Made by a program: the position numbers and the translations under genes
Source: Triops longicaudatus
Taxonomy: Eukaryota > Arthropoda > Branchiopoda > Notostraca > Triopsidae
Assembly: GCA_022885665.1 (NCBI GenBank)
Contig: JAGQDJ010000148.1
Span: forward strand, 62,001-126,000
Length of the DNA stretch: 64,000 nt
Direction: 5' to 3'
Notes under the pieces: generated by a model
The model's database searches: none
What the model was told of the DNA's origin: nothing
Seen by the model: only the letters and a program-made list of their open reading frames with translations
Shown here: in pieces, positions 8,421 to 21,438 of the stretch
Layout: the number at the start of each line of letters is the position of its first letter
Position numbering within the stretch: the first letter of the stretch is position 1

Positions 8421-11410
8421 TGTAAAAGCTCGTTTGCTTCAGAGTCCGTTGAAAAATTGGAAGAAAAATAATTCTAAATCGTCAGGTTACTTTTCACCTT
8501 ATATTTATCCCGAAGTGTGCTGTAAAGCATTTAAAAAACAAATTTCACTCTTTTCCTATTCCACAGTCTCAGAACGCAAGCTCTCTTTCATTTCCGCCGT
8601 TATTACATTGTTTCGCCGACTTAGATTGGGAACATATCAGCGTATGCGCTACGGGCTTGTTTACAACTACGTAAGAGCCCTGCGTCAAGCGTAGTCGTTG
8701 ACTTGAGTTAGGTTGTGTTTTGTTGTATGGTGAGTTTGCCGTGGCAATGAAATCAAAAGTCAAGTGTTGTTTTTAGAGAAAGAGAAGGAGGCCAAGCGTC
8801 TTCCGCGTCCCGAGCAGAGTGAGTGAGTGACTAACGAGTCGTACGAGACAAAATGCCCACTGCTTTATAGCTCAAGGTCTTACTGCTGCTTTCAGTACCC
8901 TGGGTATTTGTGCACGTTGAAAACCGGCAACTCGGATTTACGGCGATTTGCCTTTGCAGATAAAACAGCGACCGTCTGTTTAGTAGCGCTTGACGAGTTC
9001 TCAGCGAACTTCGTTTTCCTACAAGCATCAAAATAGTCTTCATTCCTTTCAGTGAACGACAAAATCAACAAGACATGTAGTTACCTTTGAAAATTATTGA
9101 ACATTTAAGTACCAGCAAATGGGGATATTTTGAACACTTTAACTTTCAACATTTTGTGGACAACAGCGGGCCATTTACTGTTCCTCCTCAATGACACAAT
9201 GAAGCGATCTTTAGATTCGTCCATTAAAAGACTTTTTATGACATCAAAATCAAGCTTTTATTTTGACGCATTTATTGACAACAATGGTTTAAAAAAGACT
9301 GCTTCGGCACATTTTAGCGTCTGAGAATGCTCAGTAGTAAAAGATAATAGTAACAGAAGCTCCATTTTCCAGGAATACGTTACAAAGACCAGTCTGTACG
9401 TCGACCGATTCAAAAGTCAGATTTTCGCCACAAAGTATATTCGGCGTTCAAAGCTACCCAATGAACTCCGGACGATTCCCCGTCTTATAGTTTATGGTTT
9501 TAGGGGAAAGCGCGTCGCGGTCAGGAAAGTCGCGACTGGTGATAAAACAAGGGCAAGAAAACTCAGAAACCTTAAACTTGAACACGCTATGGGCAGGCAA
9601 GACTAAAATAAAGGTAGAGGAATGCGTATTGTAAAAATACAATACACACATGCCACCACGAAAGTAAATATTCAGATGGTTCAATTCTACTACACAGTAA
9701 TTTACAGAAACGAAAGTTTGTGTTTTATTGTTATTGGCCGGAATAGACAAGAAAAATTCGCTTTTTATTTCAAAATAGCCACAGTTGACGGTATTTAAAG
9801 TTGACCATTGCTACAAATATTTGCTTTACATTACCTTTTTCGGAAAATGGCAATCCGCTCTAGCAATGGCTAATCATTCATAAGTGACAGTAATAAGTAT
9901 ACGAAAATTATTGGAACGCTTCCGACAAAGCATTTGAAAGCTATTTATCAAATCTCCAAACCAAACGAATTCCATGTACGTTGCACAATACCTGTTACTC
10001 TTGCGTAACGCTGTTACAAAGCAAGTTTGACCATTACGCGCATAAAACGCTCAAAAAAGCGGTTTACCCATGTGTTAGAACTCGATCAGCGCGAAGAGAG
10101 AATTAATGAGTTCATCAAGGATTCTAGCTCATTATGTCCAATCAACTGGTGAATTGTGCTTCGATGCTTTGTATGACCATATTTGGGTTATTTTTCTTTG
10201 CTGACTCCCGAAGCTTTAGTTTCATCATAATGAGGATTCTCTCATAAGCTAAAGAATCGTGAATCTTAAAAGAACTTCGTTAGCGGGTCTATTAGATTAA
10301 AAAAATCGCCGTTTAGTTATTTTATTCTTCTACGCAGACCATGTGATCACCATGAAAAGTGCACTTTTTTCATACTGCAGCCGTTAGAATTCAAGGTACA
10401 ATATTTATCATTAGTGGCCCCTGGAAATGGTCTTAAGTGAGTCGGTGAAGTCCAAGCCCCACCCACCCACCCTTTGAAAAGCAGGTGGGTATTGTGGGGT
10501 GGCAGAAAAGCTGCTTGGATCCGGTTGCTGTTTTTATGACCGTCTTACGTGGAACGTCGACCTTCAACTTGAATGCACGGATATACCTTTCAATCACTCC
10601 CCCCGTTTCCCACCCCATGCCACCTTCTTTTGGTGATGATTCGTGTATTAGCTCCGACAACGCACCATAATTGGTGTTATTGTAACGAGCTTTGGTTACT
10701 TGCTGCCGAAATCGTTAAATTAAAAATGAAGTTAAACAATGTGCAAAATAGCAAAAATGTTTTCAGGAAAAGCGATGAGGAATTCACGTGTGAAAAATTG
10801 GTGAAAGAAAAAAATGGGCAAAAGGGCGAAGGAAGGGCAAAAGCGCGGAGAAATGAGTACAAAATGTTGACCAAAAGACATCCATCCATCTCGGTCGTGA
10901 TCCTTCATGTTCTGACATCCCTTTTTGTCCCAGTATTCCGAGTCCTGAAGGAGAGGGCGTCAGGGTGGAACAGGGGAGTTTTAAGGAAGCTTTCAACCCC
11001 TTTAACCTTTTCAAGAGTATTTCCTTCTCTCATTACACATTCAGCAAATTTCACTTCCGAAAACAAAGAACGAATACAAAAAGAGATGAATTTCTCAAAT
11101 TATGGTAGACTTTTCAACTCAAATGGGCTAAAAGAGCTTTTACCCTTGATTTTTAAGGGTGAACGCCCTGAAGAATATTCTTAATTTTCTTTAAGAATAT
11201 TTTGTAAGAATTTTTCCTTTTTATTGTTGTATTGATACTTTAGGATTACGATTCTCAAGTGAGGGCTAATTCGTACAAAATTGGGGTAAAAATTGCGTTT
11301 CTAGAGTTTAAGTGTAAACGCAGGGAAACCATGAAAGCTGCGTTAGAAATGGGAAATAAACGTCCGACACTGTAGGCATCAGGGGAGCTACTTAAAAGGC
11401 TGCCAGGAGC
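8421..11410. other. tsh: Intronic DNA, no gene recognised
   Basis: AT-biased intron sequence. A 203-codon plus frame (10573-11184) and other short frames show no domain, signal or codon pattern that I would trust. Near 11174-11201 there is an inverted repeat AATATTCTTAA / TTAAGAATATT with a 6-nt loop. Confidence 0.5.
11174..11201. repeat. Perfect 11-bp inverted repeat
   Basis: AATATTCTTAA at 11174-11184, loop TTTTCT, TTAAGAATATT at 11191-11201. AT-rich, so chance is possible. No flanking signals suggest an RNA gene. Confidence 0.6.
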
Positions 11411-11759
11411 GGGCAACAATAAATATTCCCATTGCAAAAGGCTGGTAGCTGTACGGAATCTTCTGTCAGAGCGTGCCCGGCTCAACGAACGTTGCTCCGG
11501 CTTAACTCATTTACTTCCCGCGAGCGGAGTTCTGAGGACAGAAGGCTGGTAGTTCTACCGAGACGTCAGCGACAGCGTGGCTCGCAGAACGAACGTTGCA
11601 CTGGCTTCGCTCGCTCAGCTATTGCGAAGGGAGCTGCTAGATCAAAAGGCAGGTATTACCGTGTGTTCTGTAGGAGCGTGGCCGTCCTAACGAACGTTAC
11701 TCAGGCTTGGGTCGTTCTGTGACCGTGAGCTCCCTATTAGAGAGAATTCACTGCTGTCC
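11411..11759 (+). mobile_element. TIR element with 104-bp tandem monomers, copy 1 (set B)
   Basis: The left end GGGCAACAATAAATATTC and the right end GAATTCACTGCTGTCC are inverted relatives (right end read inward: GGACAGCAGTGAATTC). Inside are three monomers starting with AAGGC(T/A)GG at about 11438, 11542 and 11645, a period of 103-104 bp. Each contains a GAGCGTG(G/C)C...CGAACGTT core. Copies with the same ends and monomer lie at 19383 and 33493. No coding capacity, so it is probably a nonautonomous DNA transposon. Confidence 0.65.
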
Positions 11760-14700
11760 AAATAGCGTAAACTTAGAACAGAGCTACCCAAACCGGGAAC
11801 TTGAAAATTAAGTAAAAATTGTCGTTTAAAATATAACAGTTAAGTTTAGGGGTGAAAATAAACTCATGGTAAGTGAAATTTGGGTAAGAAAGGAAAAATA
11901 AGCAATTACAAAGCTTGAGAAATGCAATTTCAAAAAGTAAGAGGAAGAGTAAAAGCTAGATATAGTTAATGTAGGGGAAATTCCATGGATTTGAGCATTA
12001 GGAAGAATACCGTGGTGAGAGAGTTTAGAAGCGATGGTGCGTATGTGTGTGTGTGTGTGTGTGGGGGGGGGGTGAAGAATAGCATTTGAAACATTTTCCT
12101 GGGAAAGTGTTTCATTTGAGAGCGTCCTCTGAAACAGATCAGCGACCATCCATCATGAAATCCTTTCGTCAGAAATAATAAATTACCAAGTTCGGGGTTG
12201 AGCCGGCTGGAAACAGAACATACCTTTTGGCCATCCCGTTTTCGGAAGAATTGTTACAGACTTCCCTCGAACAAGACACCCCTTTTGTTTCTTCAAGGAA
12301 GTTCTTTTGTTTTAATGTTCAATTAAAGAAATATCTACGTTTGGAAAGGTCGCTTTATTGATTAATTTCGATTAACTTGTGAAGGGTGAAAGAAAGGGTT
12401 GTTTAGAATGGATCCACGTGGAGGTCGTTCTAGCCGGCTTAAAAAAGAGGGTCAAGTTCAACTCGGGTCAGTGTCGGGTTTTGTCGAAAAGGACTCACCC
12501 TGTTGCAAAGAAGGGGTGGGGGCTAAAAGCTGGGGTTCTAAGTCAAACGATGCCGCCTGGCTCCACCCTTGTAATTGACTCCTGGTTTGTTGGCCTCTTT
12601 TTGGCGTTGGTTTGTCTTTCGGCTCATTTAGCCCGGCAAAGAAGCTTAGCCAAAAAGCCTGCGATACTCAAGATATGGGTAATTTGCAGGTGCCGTACAG
12701 CTACCCGCCAAAGGCGCCCCGAGAATGTCCTACGTCCCGCAGGAATATATACCCCCGTACTGCGGGGGTTCAGGGGTTGTTAAGTTTGTATTAACCTGGG
12801 AGAAACGGAAAACAAATCAAAGTTGGAAGGAATTAAACCCATCTAAGCAAGAGAGGCAGAAAAAGGTTCAAGGAAAAAGTGGCGCGAGATTGCAGAAGGG
12901 CCGAGATTAGTTGAGGAGTCTGGAAACGAATGATTTATAGCAAGGGGGTGAGAAAGGCAAAAGTATGTTGGACCAGTTGAAGCATATATGTCAAGTCGCC
13001 GTGGCGGATGAGATTCCGCGAGATGGACATTCCACGGGTGACGATACATCTCCGTGAGGTGTTGGCCAGGTTTTGCTTATTAGCGCTGTTAAAGTATAGA
13101 ACAATTTTGTGAATGTGGAGGGTGTGAATGCGCAATGTTTGGAATTGTGTAATGCGAAAATATTGGAATTGTGTCAGTGTCGTGAGTGTACTGTTATGGC
13201 AATGTGGTGTTTCTCATATTTTGACCACTATATGAAAACATTTCGGGATTTTAAAGATATCTATATTTTTTTTCTTCATCTACCGACCGCGGAAGAAATG
13301 CAATGACTGCACTGTATTTCAAGTTTTGGTTAGTTTTATTTTTGTTTTCTCCGTTCTTTTCTCCAAACGTTCCAACGTCCTGAGGCCTTCCGAGTCCTGT
13401 GAGTTACTTAAAAGATATCGTAAGAGAATGAAGTACGGCTTTGTTAAGTCCAGACCAGAATGCAGAACAACACTCATCACGTAACCTACGCAGTTGTCCA
13501 TCCTTCACCGGAATGGTGTTTTAGAAAAGCCTCCTAAGTAAAGAAAAAGACTGAGATCGGTTAGAGATAAGAGAGTAAAAAAAGGGTTAAAAGCGGTAAG
13601 GTGCAAGAAATTGGGGTTTCTACTTCTTTTTGGGGCGCCGTAGATATGTAACAAACGCAAAAAGGGTGTATAAGGAGGACGGATGTCAAGCGCCCCCGAA
13701 GAGGCAGAGCAGAGCAAAAGCTGGACGACTGACTTAAAACACAGGATGCTGCGCCAATCAATCTGTCAAGGAGACCATGTGTCGCTCTGTCTGTCTTTTC
13801 TGACTGTGTTGCAGATCCATCCGTCGCGTCTTGCGTCTTTTTGCCTTGATGTGTCTTCAGCCTTTTTACCAGGAACAGTTGTACTTGAAAAAAGAGAAAT
13901 TATGGCTGCCTTTTTTCCCCAAAGCTTTTTTCTCTTTACTTTAAGAGTGGCCAGAGTCAATCTGCCTTTAAATCTGTAACGTGCATGGCGTTTTTAAAAG
14001 AGTGATGCATAGCCACCGTGCCTCCCAAGAAACGCTTAAAACCGACACTGACTGTTTTAAAGCTTTTTGGGGGGGTCGTTGGGTGGTACACATTCTGGCA
14101 AGTAAACTCGTAAATAGTCCAAGTCGATTTTTTGTTTCCTTTCTTGTTGGTTCTTTTTTGCCAGTATTGCCATTTTCTTTAATAGTCTTTTGTTTTGCAA
14201 ACGCGTTTTCCGGAAGGTTCTGAGAAAGATCATCGCAAAGACGTGATATGCGCCAATTTATGGGTGTTGGTTCTTTTTATTGTTGTCACCTCAAATAACA
14301 AAGCCAGCGGTGGAGAGATGCTTTGTCTCGGTGCCAATAATGTGGGTTTTTGGTTGATGGAGGACGGCAAGTGGGTGGCGGGAGTGAAAAGTGACAAGAA
14401 CCAGAGAGAGTGGTACAAGATGGACACCTTGGACCTGTCACCGTCACCTGTCACTCGTTTGCCTTGCGACACGTCAACTGTTTTCGCCGTTTTTGTCTTT
14501 CTTTTTAAGTCATTCTCGACACAAGCTCGCGCTTATTTTCGGCATATCACCGATAGTTCAGTGGTAGAAGGCTCTTTTTTTAAGTTGTTACCTTTTTCAA
14601 ACTGCTTCTTTTTATTTTGTCGTTTCTTTGGGAAAAAAATAAATAAAATGACTTTAATCATAGGACAGTATTTCGTATTCTTCGCTGGCAGGTGAGGTTG

Positions 14701-15048
14701 GGAAGAGAGCCAAAAAGGTGCTGAACGATGAAAGACAGATTTATAATCAAGGTGTGCGAAGAGGACACTTTTTGTGGCCTTTTTCGGTCAACGTCTTCGG
14801 CAATGGGACGCTAATGAGTCAAGAAAGTGGTAATTTTGCACAGGACGACCTTATTCTGGACGAATTATAGCAACAGGTGCCCCACGAGGCTTAAAGCTCT
14901 ACATACGTACCTTAGTGCATCAAATGGCTGACTACATCGCTCTCCTTAACTTAAAACTCCTTATAATCTTACTCACGTGACACGTTTCTTTACTTGCATG
15001 GAGCAGCTGCAAAATTCTTACTTTCATCCTTTTAACGGGGTTATGCAA
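11760..15048. other. tsh: Intronic DNA, no gene recognised
   Basis: Contains a (GT)n/poly-G microsatellite near 12045-12072. Open frames at 12379-12783 (134 codons), 13683-13979 and 14195-14695 (166 codons) are low-complexity or lack recognisable domains. They have no matching splice or start context that would make them genes. Confidence 0.45.
12045..12072. repeat. (GT)n microsatellite followed by a G run
   Basis: Alternating TG for about 18 bases, then ten G residues. Read directly from the sequence. Confidence 0.9.
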
Positions 15049-15052
15049 TGGA

Positions 15053-15167
15053 GTCAACAGTGAATACGAAGTGTCCGTAAAAAAAGACGCTCCAGTGGTG
15101 TCAACAGTGAAATTCTGACTACGTCAAAGCCCCGTAAAGGAGGCAGTGTTACAGCGTCAATAGTGAA
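15053..15167 (+). repeat. Three spaced GTCAA(C/T)AGTGAA motifs
   Basis: GTCAACAGTGAA at 15053 and 15100, and GTCAATAGTGAA at 15156, all in the same orientation. The word matches the inward-read terminus of the set B elements (ACAACAGTGAATT). These may be remnant element ends or a local duplication. Confidence 0.4.
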
Positions 15168-15351
15168 TGTTGGCGGGATAAGTTCAAAGGAAATCGCGTG
15201 GACCGGTGAGCTAGGCCAATGAGCTGCCATCGTATCAAAAACCGCGTGGGGGGAAAATGCAAACAAATTCGCAAGGTGTGAGTGGGTGGGGAGTAGGGAG
15301 ATAGCAAGCTTCCCGAGCGATCCCACGCTAAGCTGGTGTTCAGTAGGGAGG

Positions 15352-15994
15352 CAACAATGAAAACTGTAAGCGACTGACGAAGATGGAGGTAAGGATTGGC
15401 GGTTCGGCAGGGTGGTGCTTGCGTATGAATGGCTATAAATCAGTCCCGAACTCTCCAAAGTTGGAGGGTGGGGGGCTAGAACGGCGACATGCAACGAGCA
15501 TGCAAGTTGGTTTCGGTTATGTACTTAACAGCGTCCACTTGGGGGTAAAAAGTTAGCTAGCAGGGACACTTTGGGAGCTGGCCATGTTGCTTGTGTGTTA
15601 TGGCGCGACCGACAACGCCGAAGAAGCCATTCCCCATCTGGTGGCTATACATCAATCACAATTACCCTTCTGTCTGCCCACTTGAGTTACTTGGACTTCT
15701 TTTTACCTTATGAGAAGGCTTTGGCTCTTACCCACTGGTATTCAGCTATATTTACAAAACTATACACCCCAAGGCTCTTTGTATACTTCCTTTTTCATCG
15801 TGGACTATTAATGACACTTTATCGGGAGTAACAAGTGTGGCGATCTTATCATAAGCACAGTGCACCAAAATCTCCTGTTACGTAAACCCACCGTAAAGCG
15901 AGGCTATCGCTTTGTCGGTTTGGAAAGAAGGGACGTTCGATATGGAGAGATCTTGCATGCGAAGCTGTCGTTAAAGGGATAGTTTTCATTGTTG
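15352..15994. mobile_element. Candidate 643-bp TIR element (set A)
   Basis: CAACAATGAAAACTGTAAGCG at the left end faces AGTTTTCATTGTTG at 15981-15994. Read inward the right end is CAACAATGAAAACTATCCC, so the first 14 bases are identical. The interior has no coding capacity. The two ends could be from separate small insertions, so the single-element reading is tentative. Confidence 0.4.
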
Positions 15995-17005
15995 GCTTGA
16001 AACGCTTGGTGACTGCACCGCTGCCTGGCCGCGAAGAGGGAGACTTGCCCGGGCAGCGAATCAAAAAGCTTGCGGTTAAGCACTACGAGAGCGGTGCAAG
16101 GCCAACCGCGCGACAGGAGGAGCGTTACTCCATCGAAACTGAATGCCGATGAATGAGTAATGGACGTCAAAACATGTACCAGCTATCTTTTAAGCTGAGC
16201 TTAGTGTAGATGAGAGTAAATAACTCATTTCGTTGACACATTTCCAGTTTTGATCTTGACACGTGATAGGTAGTCCATGCCTTGGGGTGACGTCATCAGT
16301 AAGGTTGAATGCTTCCCAGAATTGCACTATTTTAAGTATATTTTTCATTTATATGACAGATTTGGGAAAAATGTTACGGATTCTCTGAAAGATGATAGGA
16401 TGGAAAATAATGAAAATGGCGAAAAACTTTTATGGAAATGTAATGGCGACAAAAGGGCCAAGTTAGCCCGGTTCTTAAAGGAGTGACATAAGTGATTGGC
16501 GTCGAATGTTGTCACGGAATGCGTTTCTGTCCGACCTGATTTCTCTGGGTGATGGATCGTCTGTCATGTGGAGAAGGGTGAGCTGAGGTGCACCAGCACT
16601 TTTGCATGCATGTGTGTATGTGTATCTTGCTCGGGTGTTCTGTGTCTATAAAAGCCAGTATACGAGCATAACAAGCAGCCCCGGTAAGTTGCCAGTCATG
16701 GCACGAGCATTAGAACAACTCCTCTTCATCCACATCCCCACAGCAACCCAAAAGTCGTCACCCAACTTGAGACCCAGAACATGACACACACTGGAATCGC
16801 AAAAGAGTGACCAACAGACAACAGAGAGACAAGAGAACGACTGACACAAATAGCCATTATCTCCCTATTTCGTAGCACACCTAATTAAATAAATCACGAC
16901 CGCACGTTTTTGCAAATGGACGTTAAATCCGCATGGATGAAATTTTAACACCGAAATTTGGATGAATTAATATTTTATGAGAATTTGAGTCGAGTGATTG
17001 AAGTT

Positions 17006-17008
<3 letters not shown>
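15995..17008. other. tsh: Intronic DNA, no gene recognised
   Basis: AT-biased, nothing recognised except short chance frames (16277-16486, 16602-16849 on both strands). Confidence 0.45.
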
Positions 17009-17071
<63 letters not shown>

Positions 17072-17080
17072 NTTTTTTTT
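17009..17080. repeat. Poly-T run with one unresolved base
   Basis: About 72 consecutive T with a single N at 17072. The exact length is unlikely to be reliable. It may mark a gap closure or a collapsed homopolymer, or a retroposon poly(A) tail on the minus strand. Confidence 0.85.
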
Positions 17081-17306
17081 AGTAGGCTAGGCTAGACAAA
17101 GTAAAGCTAGGGTAGTTAAGTCAAGCACTGTAAGTTCGGTGAGGCCAAGTTGGGTAAAGTTGGATTAGAACAGGTTATGTAAAGGTAATTAAAGTGAACA
17201 AGATTACATTATGTATGTTACGCTAGTTAAAGGTAGGTTAAGTAGGGTTAAGTAAGATTAGATATTTAAGTTAACTAACCTTATTTTTCCTTGCCTAACC
17301 TAAAAT
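17081..17306. repeat. GGTTA-like degenerate tract
   Basis: Repeated GGCTAG, GGTTAAG and AGTTAGG words directly beside the poly-T run, ending in the inverse CCTAACCTAA at about 17293-17302. Same composition as 7811-8420. Confidence 0.5.
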
Positions 17307-19382
17307 AGAGCGTCTTGGGCGGCCTGGGTGTGCTTGCAGGGTGTTTATGGGTGGTAAGGAGGTGGTGGGTGACATCTGAGTTTCTATTACATGTTCCGTT
17401 ACAGCATGACTACTTTTTGGCACTGCACATTGCGCTTGGAAAGTCGGTTACGGGTCATATGCACATCTGAAGCCATATCTTTTAAACGGAAAACGGCTGG
17501 CGAGGGGTGCAAACTGGCAAGTTTGCGTTGGTGGGTTAGTGGGGGTGAATCGTAAATCAGCGCACATGTCAATTATCTCGAATCTCAACTTTTGGACACT
17601 TGTGACCTCGTGACTTTGTCACTCATAAACTCTGTCCTTTACTGCTTCTGACCTTTTATTCAAATGAGATCATTGCCAGCTTCCTTTATGCTGTCACAAC
17701 ACCCCTAAACCCCAACCTTACCACCTACCCACTTTGTATTACATAATTCTTTAACTTAAAAAATGTTTTATTTTAGATTTTTTTCGAAGGCGTTACATTA
17801 TTCTCGTTCAACGTGTTTATGCTCTGCAACTTTCATGTGCCCATAAATTAGCATTGTTATGTCTACACAGGCTTCCCTACATAACCCGCTTTACATTTCA
17901 ACATGCGCTATTGTTTCTTTTCCTTTTGTAATTTTGAAAATAACGAGCCAATTTGATACGCTCAATAGCTTAGGTTAGGAAAATAAACTTTTAAAAAAAC
18001 TATCAGCTTTTTTATACTGTTTCAAATAACGAAGACTAACCCTCACTAAGAAAGAGAGAAATAAAAAATGGAAGAAAAACTAGTCTAGATCAGATTCTTT
18101 GCGTGAGTTTCACAGAGACTATGACACTGTTTTGGCACCGAATTTTAATCCACGTCTGCTCACCTTTCTTTTTTTCGTATTTTTATTTTTACTTTAAAAA
18201 GAGGTGAACAAAGCCAGAGACCAAGCATATTATGCCGAGACCACCAAAACCATTTCCAGGACAAGTTTAACTGACAATGAGAAACTGTCAACAACTTGGT
18301 GTGACCAGCAGTAATTTCAACCAAAATACACCCAACCGCCTCCTTACCACCCATCACCACCCAGTAGAGGTCTTTTCTTTCAAATTCTAGCGATTTTTTA
18401 AGTCCGCTTTAACACTCTTTTACGTACAAGTTTTGGGTGTTTTAACTGTTAAATAACGGATTTCAAAGTAATCGCCCAACTTAACCTAACTTAACTTGAA
18501 CTTAATCTTCCTGAAGTATGTCAGCACAAGTTATGTCAGTTTAGGTTACGTTAGGGCATGTTTGTCAATTATGGTAGGTATTATGTCATGGGTAATTACT
18601 GGATTTATAGGTCAGATTTAACAATTTTAGGTGAGGTTAACCAGTTAACGATTTACAGAAACCTTACGAGTGAAACTACAGGAAATACCGCTAGGAGCGC
18701 TAATAGAAGTTTAATCAAAATCTGAAAATGGTTTGGAACCAATACACGTGAAAAAGCACCATAAAAGAGAACAGTTTTGTAAGTCTTAAACACTTTGAAA
18801 TGAAGAATTTATCAAGGGAATGCCTCATCATCGAATGGTTGTTCTCTCTTTCTCAGCATTGTTGCCTCTTTTTTGGTGCTGACCCTCTACTGCGACAAGA
18901 TAACAGCGTTATCAATCTTTCTTTTATACTTTTTATGGCTTATTTGGGCCCCCTATGTATCGATGTATAGCACTTTAACATAAAAAAAAGTTTGGAAGTT
19001 GTCGAAAAACGTCCAAGTTGTTTAAACTTTTAAACTCTTTGTCCATTGTGAATGACAACTGCAAGTCGTTGGAATCTAGTGCTGGAAAGTCAACAAGTTT
19101 TTGAGGTTCCTGTCCATCGCTTTTCTCTGTTTGTCTCTTTTCTTTTCGAGTTTGAAGAGTTGTCGCGTCATGACTTGCATTTGTCGCACTTCTTCCAAAA
19201 ATGCAAAGCCCTTAATGGAACTTTGGTCACAGGCCTTCCAAAAGCAAAAATGGAAAGCTGGGTTATACATGTGTGACAGTTGTTCTGTATTTTAGCAAAA
19301 GTGTGATGTTTCTTTGAGTTCAGTGAAAGGAACATATGGCAGCAATGAAACTTTGTATGGGTTGCGGAACAAGTGACGCATT
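17307..19382. other. tsh: Intronic DNA with a further GGTTA tract
   Basis: A GGTTA/TAACC-rich patch lies near 18475-18650, switching from TTAACCTAACTTAAC to TTTAGGTTACGTTAGG. Apart from this no gene, RNA or element was recognised. Confidence 0.45.
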
Positions 19383-19704
19383 GGGCAATAATTAATTCTC
19401 CCATTGCAAAAGGCATGTTGATTTACCGAGTCTTCTCCGAGTGCGTGCCCGGCCGAACGAACGTTGCTCCGGCGTAGTCTGCTCACCTCCAGCTGTGGGT
19501 AGTTCTCGGAGCTAGTAGCTTTACAGAATCCTCAGCGAGCGCGTGGCCCGACAAACGAACGCTACTGCCGCATAGCTCGTTCGGTCCCCCCGATAGGAGT
19601 TCTGGTCGTACCCGCGTCTTTTGCGAGAGCCTGGCCGGACGAACATATCGTTGCTTCGGTTTCGGTCGTGTGGGCAACAGTAAACGGAGAATTCACTGTC
19701 GCCC
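19383..19704 (+). mobile_element. TIR element with about 100-bp monomers, copy 2 (set B)
   Basis: The left end GGGCAATAATTAATTCTCC faces the right end GGAGAATTCACTGTCGCCC (inward: GGGCGACAGTGAATTCTCC). Outside this core the flanks also look inverted (ACGCATT left, AATGCGT-like ATTTGCGT right), so the true TIR may be longer. Inside are about three diverged monomers with the GAGCGTGCCCGG / CGAACGTTGC core seen in copy 1. Noncoding. Confidence 0.6.
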
Positions 19705-19934
19705 ATTTGCGTGATCTTGCTAGTCTGCGATATTTGGTTCACGAAACAAAGCAGGTACAAAACTTAAAAAAAAAATCGACGCAAACAATTCTGGCGTATG
19801 CTACCGACACAACAACGTCGAAGATCATACTTGGGCCACGGGTCAATAGCGTTCGGAAGATTGAAGTGAGACGGGCTCGTGCAATTGACGTAGCATAAAA
19901 TATAGGGGAGTTTTTTTTGTGTCGTTTTTCAAGT

Positions 19935-19975
19935 ACTCTACATCTACAATAACAACTGTATTGTAGATGTAGAGT
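19935..19975. repeat. Perfect 17-bp hairpin
   Basis: ACTCTACATCTACAATA at 19935-19951, loop ACAACTG, TATTGTAGATGTAGAGT at 19959-19975. The 17-bp stem has no mismatch. It could be a very short palindromic element, an RNA hairpin or a recently formed inverted duplication. The stem is shorter than a usual miRNA precursor. Confidence 0.9.
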
Positions 19976-20460
19976 CTTGTTAGGCGAATTCTACATTAAC
20001 TAAGAGAAGTTGGGAAACCAGGATCAGAGGCTTGCGTGTGTCACTGAAAGACAAGGGATTTAGGCTAATTTTCCTTCTTGAAGTGAGGCTAAATTAAGGG
20101 AATTACGAGTTTTAGGCCTCTAAGCTCCACTGACAAGCTCTTAACGAAGAATTCGTGCGAAGCAAGTCTGAATGTCACTCTACTTTTCGAAGGCCTGCCT
20201 GTGAGTTTGGGCGTAGGGGGAGGGCTTATTTGGGTTTAATTAAGACGAATGATTAGTTCAAAATTCGCGGACCCACATGTGACAAAACTAATTGACTATT
20301 TTCATGAATCCCTCATCATCAAAATTTCAAAATAAGTTCTGAAGGAATGACAACCTAAAAGTACAAAGTAAAAAATAAATCTTCAGAAACATTGGTTAAT
20401 TACCCAGAGCACCGGTTCGTGGGGTACTGTATAGCTAAGTTAGGCTAAACTCAAATCTTT

Positions 20461-20500
20461 CTTTTGCGAGAGCCTTTGGGCTTTACGAACGGAATTGTTC
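20461..20500 (+). repeat. Fragment of the 104-bp monomer
   Basis: CTTTTGCGAGAGCCT followed by TTTACGAACGGA matches the monomer segment near 19617-19645 (CTTTTGCGAGAGCCTGGCCGGACGAAC). It lies outside any complete element. Confidence 0.4.
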
Positions 20501-21438
20501 AACATCGAACTCTTCCCTTAGCGTGGACTACGGGGCCAGGCTGAGGTCGAACGTTTTCGTTCGCAGTCGCTTCAAGAGTAAACTAACGGTTAGGTAATAC
20601 TGAATGGCACACCGAAAGAAGAGGTTGAACTTGCACAACAGTGAATCTTTCCTTCGCCTATGCCAGTGGAGTGCCGTAGGCGATTTCTTCTTTGAGTTGA
20701 GGAAAAGCGAGTGTTCGATGAACAGGGAAAAAGGAGGGGGGTTTAGCGAATTGCAGGACACGAGAACCAGTGATAGACAAGATGTCGTCATTGCCCAGCC
20801 ATTTATCTCACGATGTCAGGACAGGCTGCTTTTTTCTGTTTGGCAAGAAGTAAAAGTTGGAAAGAAGGACAACTCCCTCTAGTGATTTCGGCCCCCTCAG
20901 TTGTCTCTTGTCTCGCGTTCGCAACAAAACGACCGAGATGTGTGGTGGTGGTAACTCTTTTTCGTGTGTATACACTTTGCTGCGTCATAAATTCATTGTT
21001 GAGTAGACAAGCTTTCAAGCGTACCAAGCAAAGATTCGATTGCCATGGGAGGTCCAGTTTCGACTTGTTGGGACTTCATTCCTTCTTTTTGTAGGTTTCC
21101 TTTCCTTTTCCTTGCAAAGCGAAGGTTCAAATTGTTCGAAAATCCGGTCCTGAAGGGCCTTTTGCACCCGTTTCGAACGTTTCACCTGCGAGCTTAGGCA
21201 AGGCATGGCGGCGATTCTAGGAAGATCGGAAGAAGTGTGATAATGAATCGTCTGTAATGAATCGAAGGTGAGACCTGTTTTAATACAACAACTTGTGTGT
21301 TGTTATGGTCGAAGAATTAGAGCAAGGAGTTGGAATACAAAGCAGGCATAATCCACTGTGTGGGTTAATCAAACCAAATTATCCATTATTGCGTGAATTA
21401 TCGGTTACCCAATTTTTACTGCAATTACAGAATCATAG

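Noticed and set aside
10573..11184. 203-codon plus-strand open frame in intron 1
   Set aside because: No domain, Lys/Asn-rich by composition, overlaps opposite-strand frames of similar length, and has no conserved start context.
11411..11759. CRISPR-like array because of evenly spaced repeats
   Set aside because: A 104-bp contiguous monomer without spacers, bounded by inverted ends, in a eukaryotic intron.
14195..14695. 166-codon plus-strand open frame
   Set aside because: Mixed composition, with a Phe-rich low-complexity tail and no recognisable motif; an overlapping minus frame exists. Likely chance.
19935..19975. miRNA gene or rho-independent terminator
   Set aside because: The stem is too short for a miRNA precursor, the host is eukaryotic, and there is no U-run; kept only as a hairpin.
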